DNA of 64,000 bases from Ryuthela nishihirai (lineage: Eukaryota; Arthropoda; Arachnida; Araneae; Heptathelidae): NCBI GenBank assembly GCA_038380435.1, contig JAWZYU010000020.1, forward strand, positions 42,998,307 to 43,062,306, in the 5' to 3' direction. The notes below the pieces were generated by a model. That model was not told the origin of the DNA. It made no database searches and saw only the letters and a program-made list of their open reading frames with translations. A program made the position numbers and the translations under genes. Below are positions 32,320 to 42,597 of this stretch, piece after piece. The stretch's first letter is position 1. Each line of letters begins with the position of its first letter.

Positions 32320-32664
32320 CAGATTACCAGAACTGCATTATCCACACAATGGGCACAAATTTCGGAGCGGATTATTAGAACTCTATTATCCAGGCAATCG
32401 GCTTTCGGAGCTCACTATTCGAACTCTATTATACAGGCAATCGGCTTTTGAATCAGATTATCAGGACTGTATTAAACAGATATTCTGCTTTGTGATCATA
32501 TTATCAGAACTGTGTTATCCAGACAATCGGCTTTAGTAGTAGACTATCAGAACTGTATGATCCGGCATTCGGTTTTCGGACCAAACTATCACAATTTTAT
32601 TATCCAGACATTTGGCTTTCCAGCCGACTATCAGAACTGTATCATCCAAACAATGGGCTTTTGA
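32320..32664. repeat. 43-bp degenerate minisatellite, 8 copies
   Basis: Units of 42-46 bp share attatcagaactgtattatcc and acaatcggctttcgga. Starts are near 32324, 32370, 32414, 32457, 32499, 32541, 32584 and 32627. The units differ from one another, so the array is old. Confidence 0.85.
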
Positions 32665-32822
32665 AATATAATGCTTTTTTTCTGTCAATTGCCGTATGAT
32701 CCAGAAAAAAAAACCGTATATGGGCTCATTTCTAAAATTTCCACAAATTCTATTTAAAAAAAAGTGTCAAAAATTTTAAAACCACCGGAAATATTCATAA
32801 CTAAGATTCTAAACAAACTTAC

Positions 32823-32891
32823 CTTGTTCGGCCGAACAAATGCCAGGAGGCACAAAACGACCACCAGTTGAACAGACCTGCTTCCCAACAT
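32823..32891 (-). CDS. Probable first coding exon of a secreted or membrane protein
   Basis: The minus strand has ATG at 32891 followed by exactly 23 codons, MLGSRSVQLVVVLCLLAFVR then PNK. This is a basic start, a hydrophobic core of about 11 residues and a polar end, as expected of a signal peptide. The 23rd codon is followed at once by a consensus splice donor, AAG|GTAAGT, giving a phase-0 intron. Upstream sequence is GC-richer than the surroundings. No downstream exon could be identified in the repeat-filled DNA below 32822, so the rest of the gene lies in a long intron context or outside the window. The protein family is unknown. This is the best host-gene candidate here. Confidence 0.45.
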
Positions 32892-33060
32892 CGTGACAGG
32901 AACTCCTGATGTATCTGAAACTTCTCTTGCATCCTTCTCCTTTAAACTACGAGGAAGCTCCGCCTCTCCGAGACAGCCTGCCAATGGCGGGTGGACCGCG
33001 ACGAATCTGGCTTCTCATCGCTCTCTTTTACTAGCCACGCGTCGTTATATTGCGCGTGTA
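32892..33060 (-). promoter_or_regulatory. Putative 5' UTR and promoter of the exon at 32823-32891
   Basis: About 170 bp of moderately GC-rich, CpG-containing sequence. On the minus strand it includes cgcaatataacg, a possible TATA-like element near 33045, and gccattggcagg, a CCAAT-like element near 32985. The assignment depends on the neighbouring exon being real. Confidence 0.3.
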
Positions 33061-33429
33061 GCTGATGTGGTAATTTCGGAGCAAGTTAACGCTCTATGTG
33101 CTGAACTTTCTCTCAGGAAACTTATTTCGTCGATTAAGCAGAAGAACGTGATGAAATTTGTTTTAGTATGTGAGAGCATCTTTCTCCTTTGGATGCGTGG
33201 TGTTTAATGCTCTTTTTTTACTATTTTAAGTGACTATCCTTGTTCTCTTGTTTCATTTCTATTTTAAATATGTTCATAATATGGAAGTATTGGTAATTTT
33301 TGGAATGAATATCGGAAATTTGAGTGCCAAAAATGAATACATAAAATGTGGTAAAAAAACGACGTATTGTTGTCTTTCAAAATTAATGCACCAATGCTCC
33401 ATTTTGCGTTGTTTCGTCCGGGAAAGCGA
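33061..33429. other. Unassigned stretch
   Basis: No feature recognised. Confidence 0.45.
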
Positions 33430-33692
33430 GGGTTCGAATTCCACCTGTGCCAGTGTTGAGATTTATCTCCGCAAAATCCCCACCCTGCCCTCGGCCATTA
33501 GGGGACACCGATGGGATTGGAAAGACCGCCGTCTGTCGGTCATACCCTGTGCACCTTAAAGAATATGCTGGATGGCCTTGACGGGAGGTTGCCAGCTCTC
33601 TGGTGAGTCCGCTTCCCCCAACTTATTTTGAGTCCATGTGATTTTACATTTAGCCCATTGTGTGCAAAAAAGTGCCGGTCAGAGGTAAAACA
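33430..33692 (+). repeat. SINE-A, deleted copy
   Basis: Starts at gggttcgaattccacc (B box). The conserved gacgttaagccgtgg block is deleted: the sequence jumps from gtctgtcgg to tcataccctgtgcac. It ends gaggtaaaacaatc. Confidence 0.85.
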
Positions 33693-33782
33693 ATCAATCA
33701 CGTTATTGTATTGCTTGAAACGTTGCGTTTCCTACGTGCCAGCAATGCAATAATATAGCCAATTCTGTTAAGTTGTTCTAAA

Positions 33783-33988
33783 TCTCAACGGCACTTTTTT
33801 GCCCACAATGGGCTAAATGGCCAGGTCACAAGGACCCCAAGGCTCACAGTAGATTGATGCTACGACTTAAGGTCCATCCGATGGACGGTGGCCTTTCCAA
33901 GTCCATCGGTGTCCCTCTTTCTGACTGAGGGTAGGGAGTGGGGTTAGCGGAATGAAATCTGTATGCGGCACAGGCGGGATTCGAAGAT
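33783..33988 (-). repeat. SINE-A, internally deleted, running into a minisatellite
   Basis: The 3' part (ctcaacggcacttttttgc) is followed by a deletion to ctacgacttaagg and then the 5' body. The head ends at gggattcgaag, which is also the start of the first unit of the 105-bp tandem array. Confidence 0.8.
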
Positions 33989-34487
33989 TTCAATGTAAAC
34001 GACTTTCAGCAGTGTGAAATAAAGACGAGATTCAGATATTCAAACGCTTGTGACAATGAACTTTCAATGTAAACGACTTTCGAAATTCGAAGATTTCAAT
34101 GTAAACGACTTTCAGTAGTGTAAAATAATGACGAGATCCAGATATTCAAACTCTTGTGGCAATGAACTTCAATGTAAACGACTTTCGAAATTCGAAGATT
34201 TCAATGTAAACGACTTTCAGTAGTGTAAAATAAAGACGAGATTCAGATATTCAAACGCTTGTGGCAATGAACTTCAATGTAAACGACTTTCGAAATTCGA
34301 AGGTTTCAATGTAAACGACTTTCAGTAGTGTAAAATAATGACGAGATTCAGATATTCAAACGCTTGTGGCAATGAACTTCAATGTAAACGACTTTCGAAA
34401 TTCGAAGGTTTCAATGTAAACGACTTTCAGTAGTGTAAAATAATGACTAGAATCAGATATTTAAACGCTTGTGGCAATGAACTTTAG
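33981..34487. repeat. 105-bp minisatellite, about 4.8 copies
   Basis: Unit starts at 33981, 34087, 34192, 34297 and 34402. Each unit holds two copies of caatgtaaacgactttc, so the unit is itself a partial dimer. Units are over 90% alike by eye. The first unit begins in SINE-A B-box sequence. Confidence 0.92.
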
Positions 34488-35150
34488 ACAAAAAGTAATA
34501 TCTCTACCATCATCATCTGACGTAGATCTTTCAGATATCAAAAAATTGTTATTCTGACTGGCTGCGATAGCCGTCCCCTCTATTTAACACTTAACCTTCT
34601 GCTGTCACTAACGAGTACTATATTTGTCTTTAGATGCCTCATTTGATTTTGCCATACGTCATCATAATTTCAACGTCTTTCGCTGCTTTATTAGACTAGT
34701 CGACGCCTACATCGAGAGTTTTAACTTTTACCTTGAGTGCACTGCTCTTTGGAGACAACTCTCTGAACTTAAGAAGAGAAACAATCGTAAAGGCTTCATT
34801 TGATTGGAGAGTGAAAGGTTAAACATGAATATCCCAATTCCAGGAATTCAGAAAGGCTTAGTAAAAGCATATTTTTAGTTAAAAGAGTTGATCTTGATGT
34901 ATGTAGACTGGGAATTCCAGTGGTTAATATAACAAGTAGGAGACAGTCTGCCATTTTTCCCTAGTATATCAAATAATTTGAATGAAACGGGAGATTGATA
35001 AGTCGCATTAGTGGAAAAAAGAAGGAGTCGCCTTTAGTTTTCTATAAGGAATACACCATGCTACTCTGAGTCATATTGAGGCCCTAATTTTAAATAAAAA
35101 CAAATATTATCATTGTGTGAAAGTTAGGATTCTCTGAAAACCTCATTATA
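34488..35150. other. Unassigned stretch
   Basis: No gene or repeat recognised. Confidence 0.5.
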
Positions 35151-35502
35151 TTGTTTTACCTATGAGCGGCATTTTTTTTTGCGCACAATGGGATAAATGG
35201 CCAGGTCACAAGGACCCCAAAGATTCAGAAAAGGTTGGGAAAAGAGATCCATTGGACAGCCGTTAGAACATAGACGGGAGTCTCACATCTAGGCCATCCA
35301 GTGTGTTCGCCAGCACAGGGACCTCGGTTTAACTCCCGTCAAAGTGACAGCGCCTTTCCAAATCCCTTGGTGTCCTCTTTCTCACCAGGGACAGGATGGT
35401 GGCTATTAGCGGAGATAAATCCCAACGCAGACTAGTTGGGACTCGAACCTAAGAACAGCAGACTATGAGCCTGGTGCGTTACCGATTGAGCTAACCCTCT
35501 CC
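35151..35502 (-). repeat. SINE-A, diverged full copy
   Basis: Minus-strand copy with tacctatgagcggc, a gap in the middle body, and a well preserved head (gttgggactcgaacc...gagcctggtgcg). Confidence 0.87.
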
Positions 35503-36155
35503 CAAGTGAATATAAGTAAACACTTCTAACACGCAATTTTTATATTATTACCCTTTAGTTCAGTTCGTAGCACACCGACTTGAATTTCGAATCCAGAATC
35601 GTATGACTAAGTTAGCCAATTATCGCATAGTTAAATGTAGTATGTAAATTTCAATGTCTGAAGTTTAATACAACGATGACAGTGGTTGTCACGGTAACGG
35701 TTTTCAAATAATTTACTACATAAAAGAACATTTTCATTGCAAAATATGGAAAAACACTTATGTGGACTTTACTGCTAAGAGTCAACTTTTAGCTAAAGAG
35801 TAATAGAGAAAAACTGATTGTAGTTTCTGGCCCGTTTCATTCTCGGACATGGCATGTATCTGTGGAAGCATAAAATTAATGTAAAGATGATCAAACGATG
35901 CATTAAAATAATTTCCGGATGTGGCAGCCAAGAACATGCTTAAAAAACACGATTTTTTTTTAGAAATTTCTTATTTGGTAAAAATGGATATAAATCTAGT
36001 GTATGAATGTTCTGAAAATAATTTACTTAATGCAAATTGCAATTGCAAAATCTCAGCGGTTAATCTCCTGTTGAATGTTTAGAATATGTGAACTCCTGAA
36101 GAATTAGACCCGAATCCAAGCTTTCATGTTGTCATATCACACTCTGTTTATAATA
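35503..36155. other. Unassigned AT-rich stretch
   Basis: No gene or repeat recognised. Confidence 0.5.
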
Positions 36156-36690
36156 CACCGAAGAGCGAAAACATTATGACCACCTACCAGTATGAAGTTG
36201 GTCCTCCACGTGCCGCCAAAACAGCTCCTACCCTGTGAGGCATGGACGCTACAAGATTTCTAAAGATGTGTTGTGGTATTTTTTACCAACACGTTACCAG
36301 CAGATCCTTTAACTCTTGTAAGTTACGTGGTTGAGACGCCGCAGATCGAATATGCTGTTCCAACACAAACCACAGATGCTCTATTGGATTTATGTCTGGG
36401 GAATTTGGAGACCAGGGCAATACCTGGAAATCTTCCTCGTGTTCGGCGAACCATTCTCGAACAATCCGGGCAGTGGAAGAAGGCTGAAAGAAGGTCCTGG
36501 TTGAAAGAAGGCACTACTAGAGGGTCTGCAATGCTACCTGGTCTACAATGATATTTAGGTAGGTGATAGACGTCATAGTTTCCTGCACATGAATGACTGG
36601 ACCCAGGGTTTCCCAGCAGAACATTGGCCAAAGCAGTACACTTCCTCTACCGGCTTGTTTTCGTCCCACGATGCATCCTGTGCCAACACT
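36156..36690 (-). pseudogene. Tc1-family transposase C-terminal relic
   Basis: The element end is at about 36156, with the characteristic aaaacattatgaccacc subterminal words. On the minus strand, AGRGSVLLWPMFCWETLGPV and VREWFAEHEEDFQVLPWSPN are followed by SPDINPIEHLW, the signature holding the third catalytic residue (Glu). The C-terminal MPHRVGAVLAARGGPT follows. Stops and frameshifts are present, and the second catalytic region is damaged near 36500. The N-terminal half is missing beyond the SINE-A at 36710. Confidence 0.82.
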
Positions 36691-36709
36691 TCCTCAGGTA
36701 AACGACGAG

Positions 36710-36966
36710 TTGTTTTACCTCTGAGCGGCACTTACAAGCCCATCGGACGGCTGCCTTTACAAGCATAGATGGGCTTGTAAAGGCAGCCGTCCAATGGTGT
36801 CCCCTACTAACTGAGGTGTCCCCTACTACTCGGTGTCCCCTACTAACAGGGCAGGGCGAGGAGTTTTGTGGAAATAAATCTCAACGCTGACCCAGCTGGG
36901 ACTCGAACCTAGGAACTACAGATTACGAGCCTGGAGCGCTACCGACTGAGCCACTACCACCCCCAA
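36710..36966 (-). repeat. SINE-A, rearranged copy
   Basis: The 3' end (gttgttttacctctgagcgg) and head are near consensus, but the middle is replaced. A perfect hairpin sits at 36745-36792, followed by three partial copies of ggtgtcccctacta. Most of the central body is lost. Confidence 0.87.
36745..36792. repeat. Perfect 20-bp hairpin inside SINE-A
   Basis: ggacggctgcctttacaagc (36745-36764) and its exact inverse (36773-36792) surround an 8-base loop. The consensus SINE-A has only one copy of this segment. Confidence 0.93.
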
Positions 36967-37049
36967 TGGCAATAAAGGATTTTTTTTTTTATTTTTTACC
37001 TGATAGGCCTTTCAGTGTACTTCGTGCTGGAGTTCATTTGTTCCTGAAG

Positions 37050-37193
37050 CGGGTGTTAGTTCCGTTACTAGCGTGCTAGGCTCTAATCTGATATTCCGAA
37101 GTTCCAAGTCCCCACTGGACCTAAATTGAGGTTTTCGCCACTAAATTCTTCTCTGTCCTTGGTGAGAAATGGAACACCGATGGTCTTGGAAAG
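37050..37193 (+). repeat. SINE-A, old 5' fragment
   Basis: ttactagcgtgctaggctctaatctg and gaacaccgatggtcttggaaag are recognisable. The remainder is absent. Confidence 0.6.
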
Positions 37194-37469
37194 ATTCAGA
37201 AAAAGTGTTATTAAAATGTTATAACTTGTGTAGAAAAAAATTGACTCTCAGAGGCAGAACTGGTGAATAGCAGAAACGTTCCAAGCGGCATCATAATAAT
37301 TCGAAAGGTTTCACTCATCACAACTTGAAAGAATCGTGATTGTAAAACGTCACTGCGATCTATAACTTCGCGACCATAGTCATTTCGAAATTAAATAACT
37401 AATTATTCAGCTGGAATTTTACTTGAAACTAGCAGATTTACCTGGATTTGCTCACGTATGTAACCCTCT

Positions 37470-37775
37470 AAAATATTAGTAGATGGCACTCCCCACATCG
37501 CAAGCTTTTATTTGGCGTAAAACCCGTTACGATCATTTTGCCTGTCCCCTCGCTACCCCCTGCTAAAAATTTTATCCTTCTCCTTTAGAGAAGGTGTAAA
37601 ATTCTCTGAAGTATATATTAGATGGCACTCCCACTTCTCAAGCTTACATTTTGGATAAAGCTCATTACAATGTATTCCGTCTTTACCCCCTAAGTATAAT
37701 TTTTATCCTTCTCTTTAGAGAAAGTTTGAAAGTATCGAAAGATACCGATGTTATACTAGATGATACTCACCACGA
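37470..37775. repeat. ~140-bp imperfect tandem duplication, 2.2 copies
   Basis: tagatggcactcccca starts units near 37481 and 37620, with a third partial start near 37758 (tagatgatactcacca). Shared blocks include ttatccttctc.tttagagaa. Confidence 0.8.
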
Positions 37776-38284
37776 GATTTTGAATAACTGATAATACTAA
37801 GCACAGGGGGCATTTCGAGAAATTGAAACCCACCCACGCCACGTTTAGTTGACCTCAGCGGACATGACTTGTACTCTTCCCCTGGGTAAAGTGAGCGTTC
37901 ATGCAAATTTTGTTGACTAGCTTTTCTGAGGGCCGATTGTAAAAGCGGACAAGCATACAAACAAATACACAAACAAACTTTCTTCACGTATTGGATGTGG
38001 AAACAGAATTATGGTAAGATCGTTAGAAACGACAAAAATGGTACAATCCCTTTAGGTGGCAAAAAATAAAATCATTCGTAAGAAAAAGGGTAAGTTCACT
38101 TGAGGTGGTAAAACATTTTGAGGGGAGATAAAGTTATTTGGAGTGGAAAATATGTAAATTTAATTGAGATTGATTTTCACGTTTAACTCACCCGAAAATA
38201 AAACATTTATTTTTCCATGCTGCATTGTCTGCATCGCAAGAGATTTCTAATCAAGAATCACTCGTCAAAATCGGATAATAGATG
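37776..38284. other. Unassigned stretch
   Basis: No gene recognised. It borders the left TSD of the I-like LINE. Confidence 0.5.
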
Positions 38285-38481
38285 TCACAGTTCTCTGTAG
38301 TAGTAGTAGATACCTTACGCTTACTGAGAAGTCCGATTGCCGGCTTTCTCAATGCTCCAATCAAAATTCAGGAATATTTGATAGCGAAGTGAAAAGATGG
38401 AAAGCTTTTTCCAAAAGAATAAGTCATAGAGATATATTTAGGATAACTAAAATATTAGTAAGTCCTTTAAATATGTATCAA

Positions 38482-41400
38482 TTATATTTTTTTCCATAAT
38501 TCTGATTCTTGAAGAAATCGTCCTAATAGTTTATAAATATTATTTCTAGTTGCTGAATTTGGATAATCCAAAATATTTGAAATAGTGAAGTCATTAATTC
38601 CAATTAGTTTTAATTCATTAAAAAATTTATTTCTAGAGGTGTTATATTTTGGACAATTAAGTAGTACATGATTAATAGATTCAAAAGTTTTGCATTTAGT
38701 GCAATTTGGCGAATTTAATTTTTTAATAGAATATAAATATGAATTGAGTGTGACAGCTCCAGTTCTGAGTTTTAATATTTTGACTAATAATTGTCTTGGT
38801 AGATTAAAATTAATTATATATTGAATATCTGATGATAATTGAAACCTAAAATTATTTTGCAAACTACCATTGAGTTTAAAGTAAACATTTGTTAGGTTAA
38901 ATTCATGTTTATTGATTAACTTTTTAAATTGAGCATAAAAATAAACTGTTTGTGAAATATTAATGAAATGAAGAGCATCTTTTGCAAGTTCATCAGATTT
39001 TTCATTACCTGAAATATTACAGTGAGCCGGGATCCACTGTAATGTTATATTATTTTTAAGATATCTAATATTGAAATCAGTTAAAGTAATAATTTGATGG
39101 GTAAATTGTGGATAGTTAGTATAGTATAAATCTTGTTTAAGTATATTTAAAGCACATTTAGAATCAGAGTAAATAACTATATTTTTATGAGTGAAATTTA
39201 AAGTAAAGTAAATAAGAGCTTCAATTATGGCTATAATTTCAGCATGTGTGATAGATATTATAGAAGGGAGTTTAAAAGCTTTGGAAGAATCTATAGAAGG
39301 AATGTAAAATGCAGCTGATGCTGCATTAATTTCATTTTGCAATGATCCATCTGTGTAAATGCTGATATAATTATTATATTTAATATTACAATAAGAATTT
39401 GATAGAATATTTAAACAATCTGTAGAAAAATTTTTTTAGATATAATACCTGGTAAGTTTTCACAGATTATTGGCCTGTGGAAGCTCCAGTCAGCAATGTA
39501 AAAAAAGGTCTCTCCAGAGGTAGTGATATTCAAAATAATTTTTAAAAGAGGGTCATCATCCAATATTAAGTGAAATCTTTTAAAAAATTTTAAGTTAGTC
39601 CTAAAATTTATAATAAAGGGGTGATGTGGAAATTTTAAATGAAGTCTTGCAAGATAGTTTATTAATAATATTTTTGTTCGAATCTGAAATGGAGTAACCG
39701 CTGTTTCTCCAATTAAGGAGATGGTGGAAGCTCTTTTATACAAAACCTAGAGTAGATTTGAGAACAACCTAGAGCAGATTTGAGATATTGATTCTGAAGT
39801 GTATTGAATTTTTTAAAGTTATTTTCTCCAGAACCTACTGTAAAGTCAAACCCATATTCAATTTTAGATCTAATTAAGTTTTTATATAGTGAGATTAAAT
39901 AATTGGGTGGGGTGCCCCAGTTTGTGGCAGATAAGCATCTGAAAAAATTTAATAGTTTACATCCTTTACTATATTGTATAGTAAAGTGAGTTTTCCAATT
40001 TAGCCAAGTATTAAGATTGATTCCTAAATATTTGAATGTGATAACTTGTTTAATTAGCTTATTATCAATTTATAATTTAACCTCAGGAGGAGTTGATTTA
40101 AATTTAATAAATGGTAAACAAACTGTTTTTTCTAAATTTACTGTTAAATGCCAAGTTTTGCAATAATCCAAAATTTTGTTAATTTGAATTTGTAAACAAT
40201 TTCCTAGTCTTAAAATATTTTTATCACTACTCCAGATGACAATGTCATCAGCAAATGTAGCAAATTTAATTTTTGAGTCCTGATTGATAAATAGCTCAGC
40301 TAAATAGATGTTAAAAGGAATAGGACTCAAAATTGAGCCTTGTGCTATTCCCTGAGTCATATCAATTTGGGTAGATAAATTATTATTAATTTTAACTTGA
40401 AAAAAATTTTTAGTTAGAATAAAATTTAAAAATTGGAGTGTATTTCCATTTAAATTTAGATTTATTAATTTATAAAGTAAGCCTTTTTGCCAGATTGAGT
40501 CGAAAGCCAATGATTAAAAAAAACAGCTATTAAAATTTGATTTTTGCTTTTAGCAATTTGAATATCTGTGATCAAAGAAGCAACACATTCTTTAGAGGAT
40601 TTTCCTCTTCTAAGGCCAAAAAAGTTAGCTGGTAAAAAATTTTTACTTTCAATGAACCAATTCAAACTTTTAAAAACAAGTTTTTCAAAAAGCTTTAGTA
40701 AATTGGATAAAAGTGAAATTGGTCTATATGCATTAATGTCAGATGGTGATTTACCTGGTTTCAGAAGGAAAATTATATAAAATTTTGACCAGGAAAGTGG
40801 AAAATTATGGTTTTTCCATATAAAATGAAATATATCTAAAAGTTTGATTCTCCAAGATTCTGGGAGATTAATAAGACTTTTATTTAACCATCTATCTGGT
40901 CCCGGGGTAGCTTTTGAGTTTAATCTATTAATAGCATTATTTAGTTCATCAATAGAGAATTTTGCATCCGTAATTGGAAGATCTGATTCAAAGTTTAGAA
41001 GGGTTTTATAAACTATTTTTTCAATTTTTTTTTCTTTAGGACTAAGTAAAATTTTTTGGCAGTTTTAAGATTCAACCCCATGACGTTCGCTGTTTGAACC
41101 ATTGTAAAATTTTTCTTTATTGCAATTTCTGCAAGGGGAGTATTTTGTTGGGTGATATTTGCAATATTTTTAAAAACTTTTCACATATTGGATAGTGAGT
41201 TGTTTGGAGTCAATGAACTCGCAAAAGATCTCCAATTTTCTCGGTATAACTCTTTTAATTTTTTCCTCACTAGTGCTTTAATTTTTTTGAAGTAATTTAT
41301 ATCCTTGAAGTCTCCTGTCCTTTTAGCTTTATTTTCGGCTTTTTTTCTAATAGTTGTAATCTTGTTCATGTACCATATATTTTTATGAATTTTTGGATTT

Positions 41401-42597
41401 TTATTGATAACTTCTATGAAACATGATTTTGTAAGATTTTCCAAATGAGTAAAGTAAATATTGTAATTGATGGTATCTTGGGTTAGGAGGATTTTTAATG
41501 AGAATGTTATGAAATTGATACCAATCATTTAATTTGATGAATTTTTTTACAATTTTTTTGTAATTTTGAAGATATTAAAATTGGATGATGGTCACTACCT
41601 CTAGTGTCAAGGAGGAGTGACCATATTAATTTATTATAAAGGACAGGAGAACAAAATGCAAGGTCAATTACAGATCTTTCTTTATTAGCATTTTTATGGG
41701 TTGGGTTGTTTTACCTCTGAGCGGCACTTTTTTGCACACCATGGGCTAAATGGCCAGGTCACATGGACCCCGAAGGCTCAGAGAAGGTTGGGGGAGGGGA
41801 CCCACTGGAACAGCTGTTGGGAGACAGATGGTAGCCTCCCGTCAAGGCCATCCAGCGTGTTCTTTAACGTGCACAGGGTATGGCTCTCCCGGACACGGGG
41901 CCACGGCTTAACGTTCCATCCGACGGACGGCGGCCTTTCCAAGCCCTCGGTGTCCCCTACTGACCGTGGGCAGGGCGGGGAATTTTGCGGAGATAAATCT
42001 CAACGCTGACCCAGCTGGGACTCGAACCTGGGAACTACAGATTACGAGCCTGGCGCGCTACCGACTGAGCCACCCCCGCCCCAGCATTTTTATGAGTACA
42101 TTGCTTATCATTAAGAACAATAAAGTTATTTTTAACAATAAAATTATTTAAGTGAGTGCCGGCACGATTAATATGATAAGTGATGAGAATTTGAAATCTC
42201 CCACAAAAAGCAAAGGAGAAGAGACTTGCATTAAAATACTTGAATAAATAGATTCGTTAATTATTTTACAAGGATTATATATATTTAAAATAGTAAACTT
42301 AAAATCATTTAATAAAATTTCTAGACCTAAAATATCTAGCTCATGGTTGTTTAATATAATTGGTTTAATTTTATGATGTAAATTTTTTTAACGTAAAAAC
42401 TGACACCTTTTGAGTTATCAAATATAAAACTGGAATAATATATAAAAGATGAAATTTTAACATATAAGTAGTAAGTTCTTGAAGAGCTATGACACTCAAT
42501 TTTTTATATTTACCTAAAAGGACGAGATCTACTTTCTTGGAGATAACTCCTCGACAATTCCACTGGAGGAGAACAAAGTCATTAACAGAACTATACT
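38482..42597 (-). pseudogene. I-like LINE ORF2 (endonuclease, RT, RNase H)
   Basis: Overlaps the end of ORF1. The endonuclease starts DFVLLQWNCRGVISKKVDLV, with LLDTRGSDHHPILIS later (about 41600); a SINE-A splits it at 41699-42082. The reverse transcriptase includes NFFGLRRGKSSKECVASLI, AFDSIWQKGLLYKL and the catalytic FATFADDIVIW (about 40070-40665). The RNase H frame (38482-39342) shows THAEIIAIIEAL, IYSDSKCALNIL and WIPAHCNISGNEKSDELAKD, the normal acidic and His positions. It ends with a CTKC...H...C motif. The RNase H supports an I-type assignment. Stops and frameshifts break the frame into at least six pieces. Confidence 0.88.
41699..42082 (-). repeat. SINE-A, full-length, inside LINE ORF2
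   Basis: Near-consensus, with a perfect 12-bp TSD, agcatttttatg, at 41687-41698 and 42083-42094. It interrupts the LINE endonuclease. Confidence 0.96.

Noticed and set aside
33981..34487. CRISPR-like array
   Set aside because: The repeats are contiguous tandem units without unique spacers, in a eukaryotic repeat region with no cas genes.
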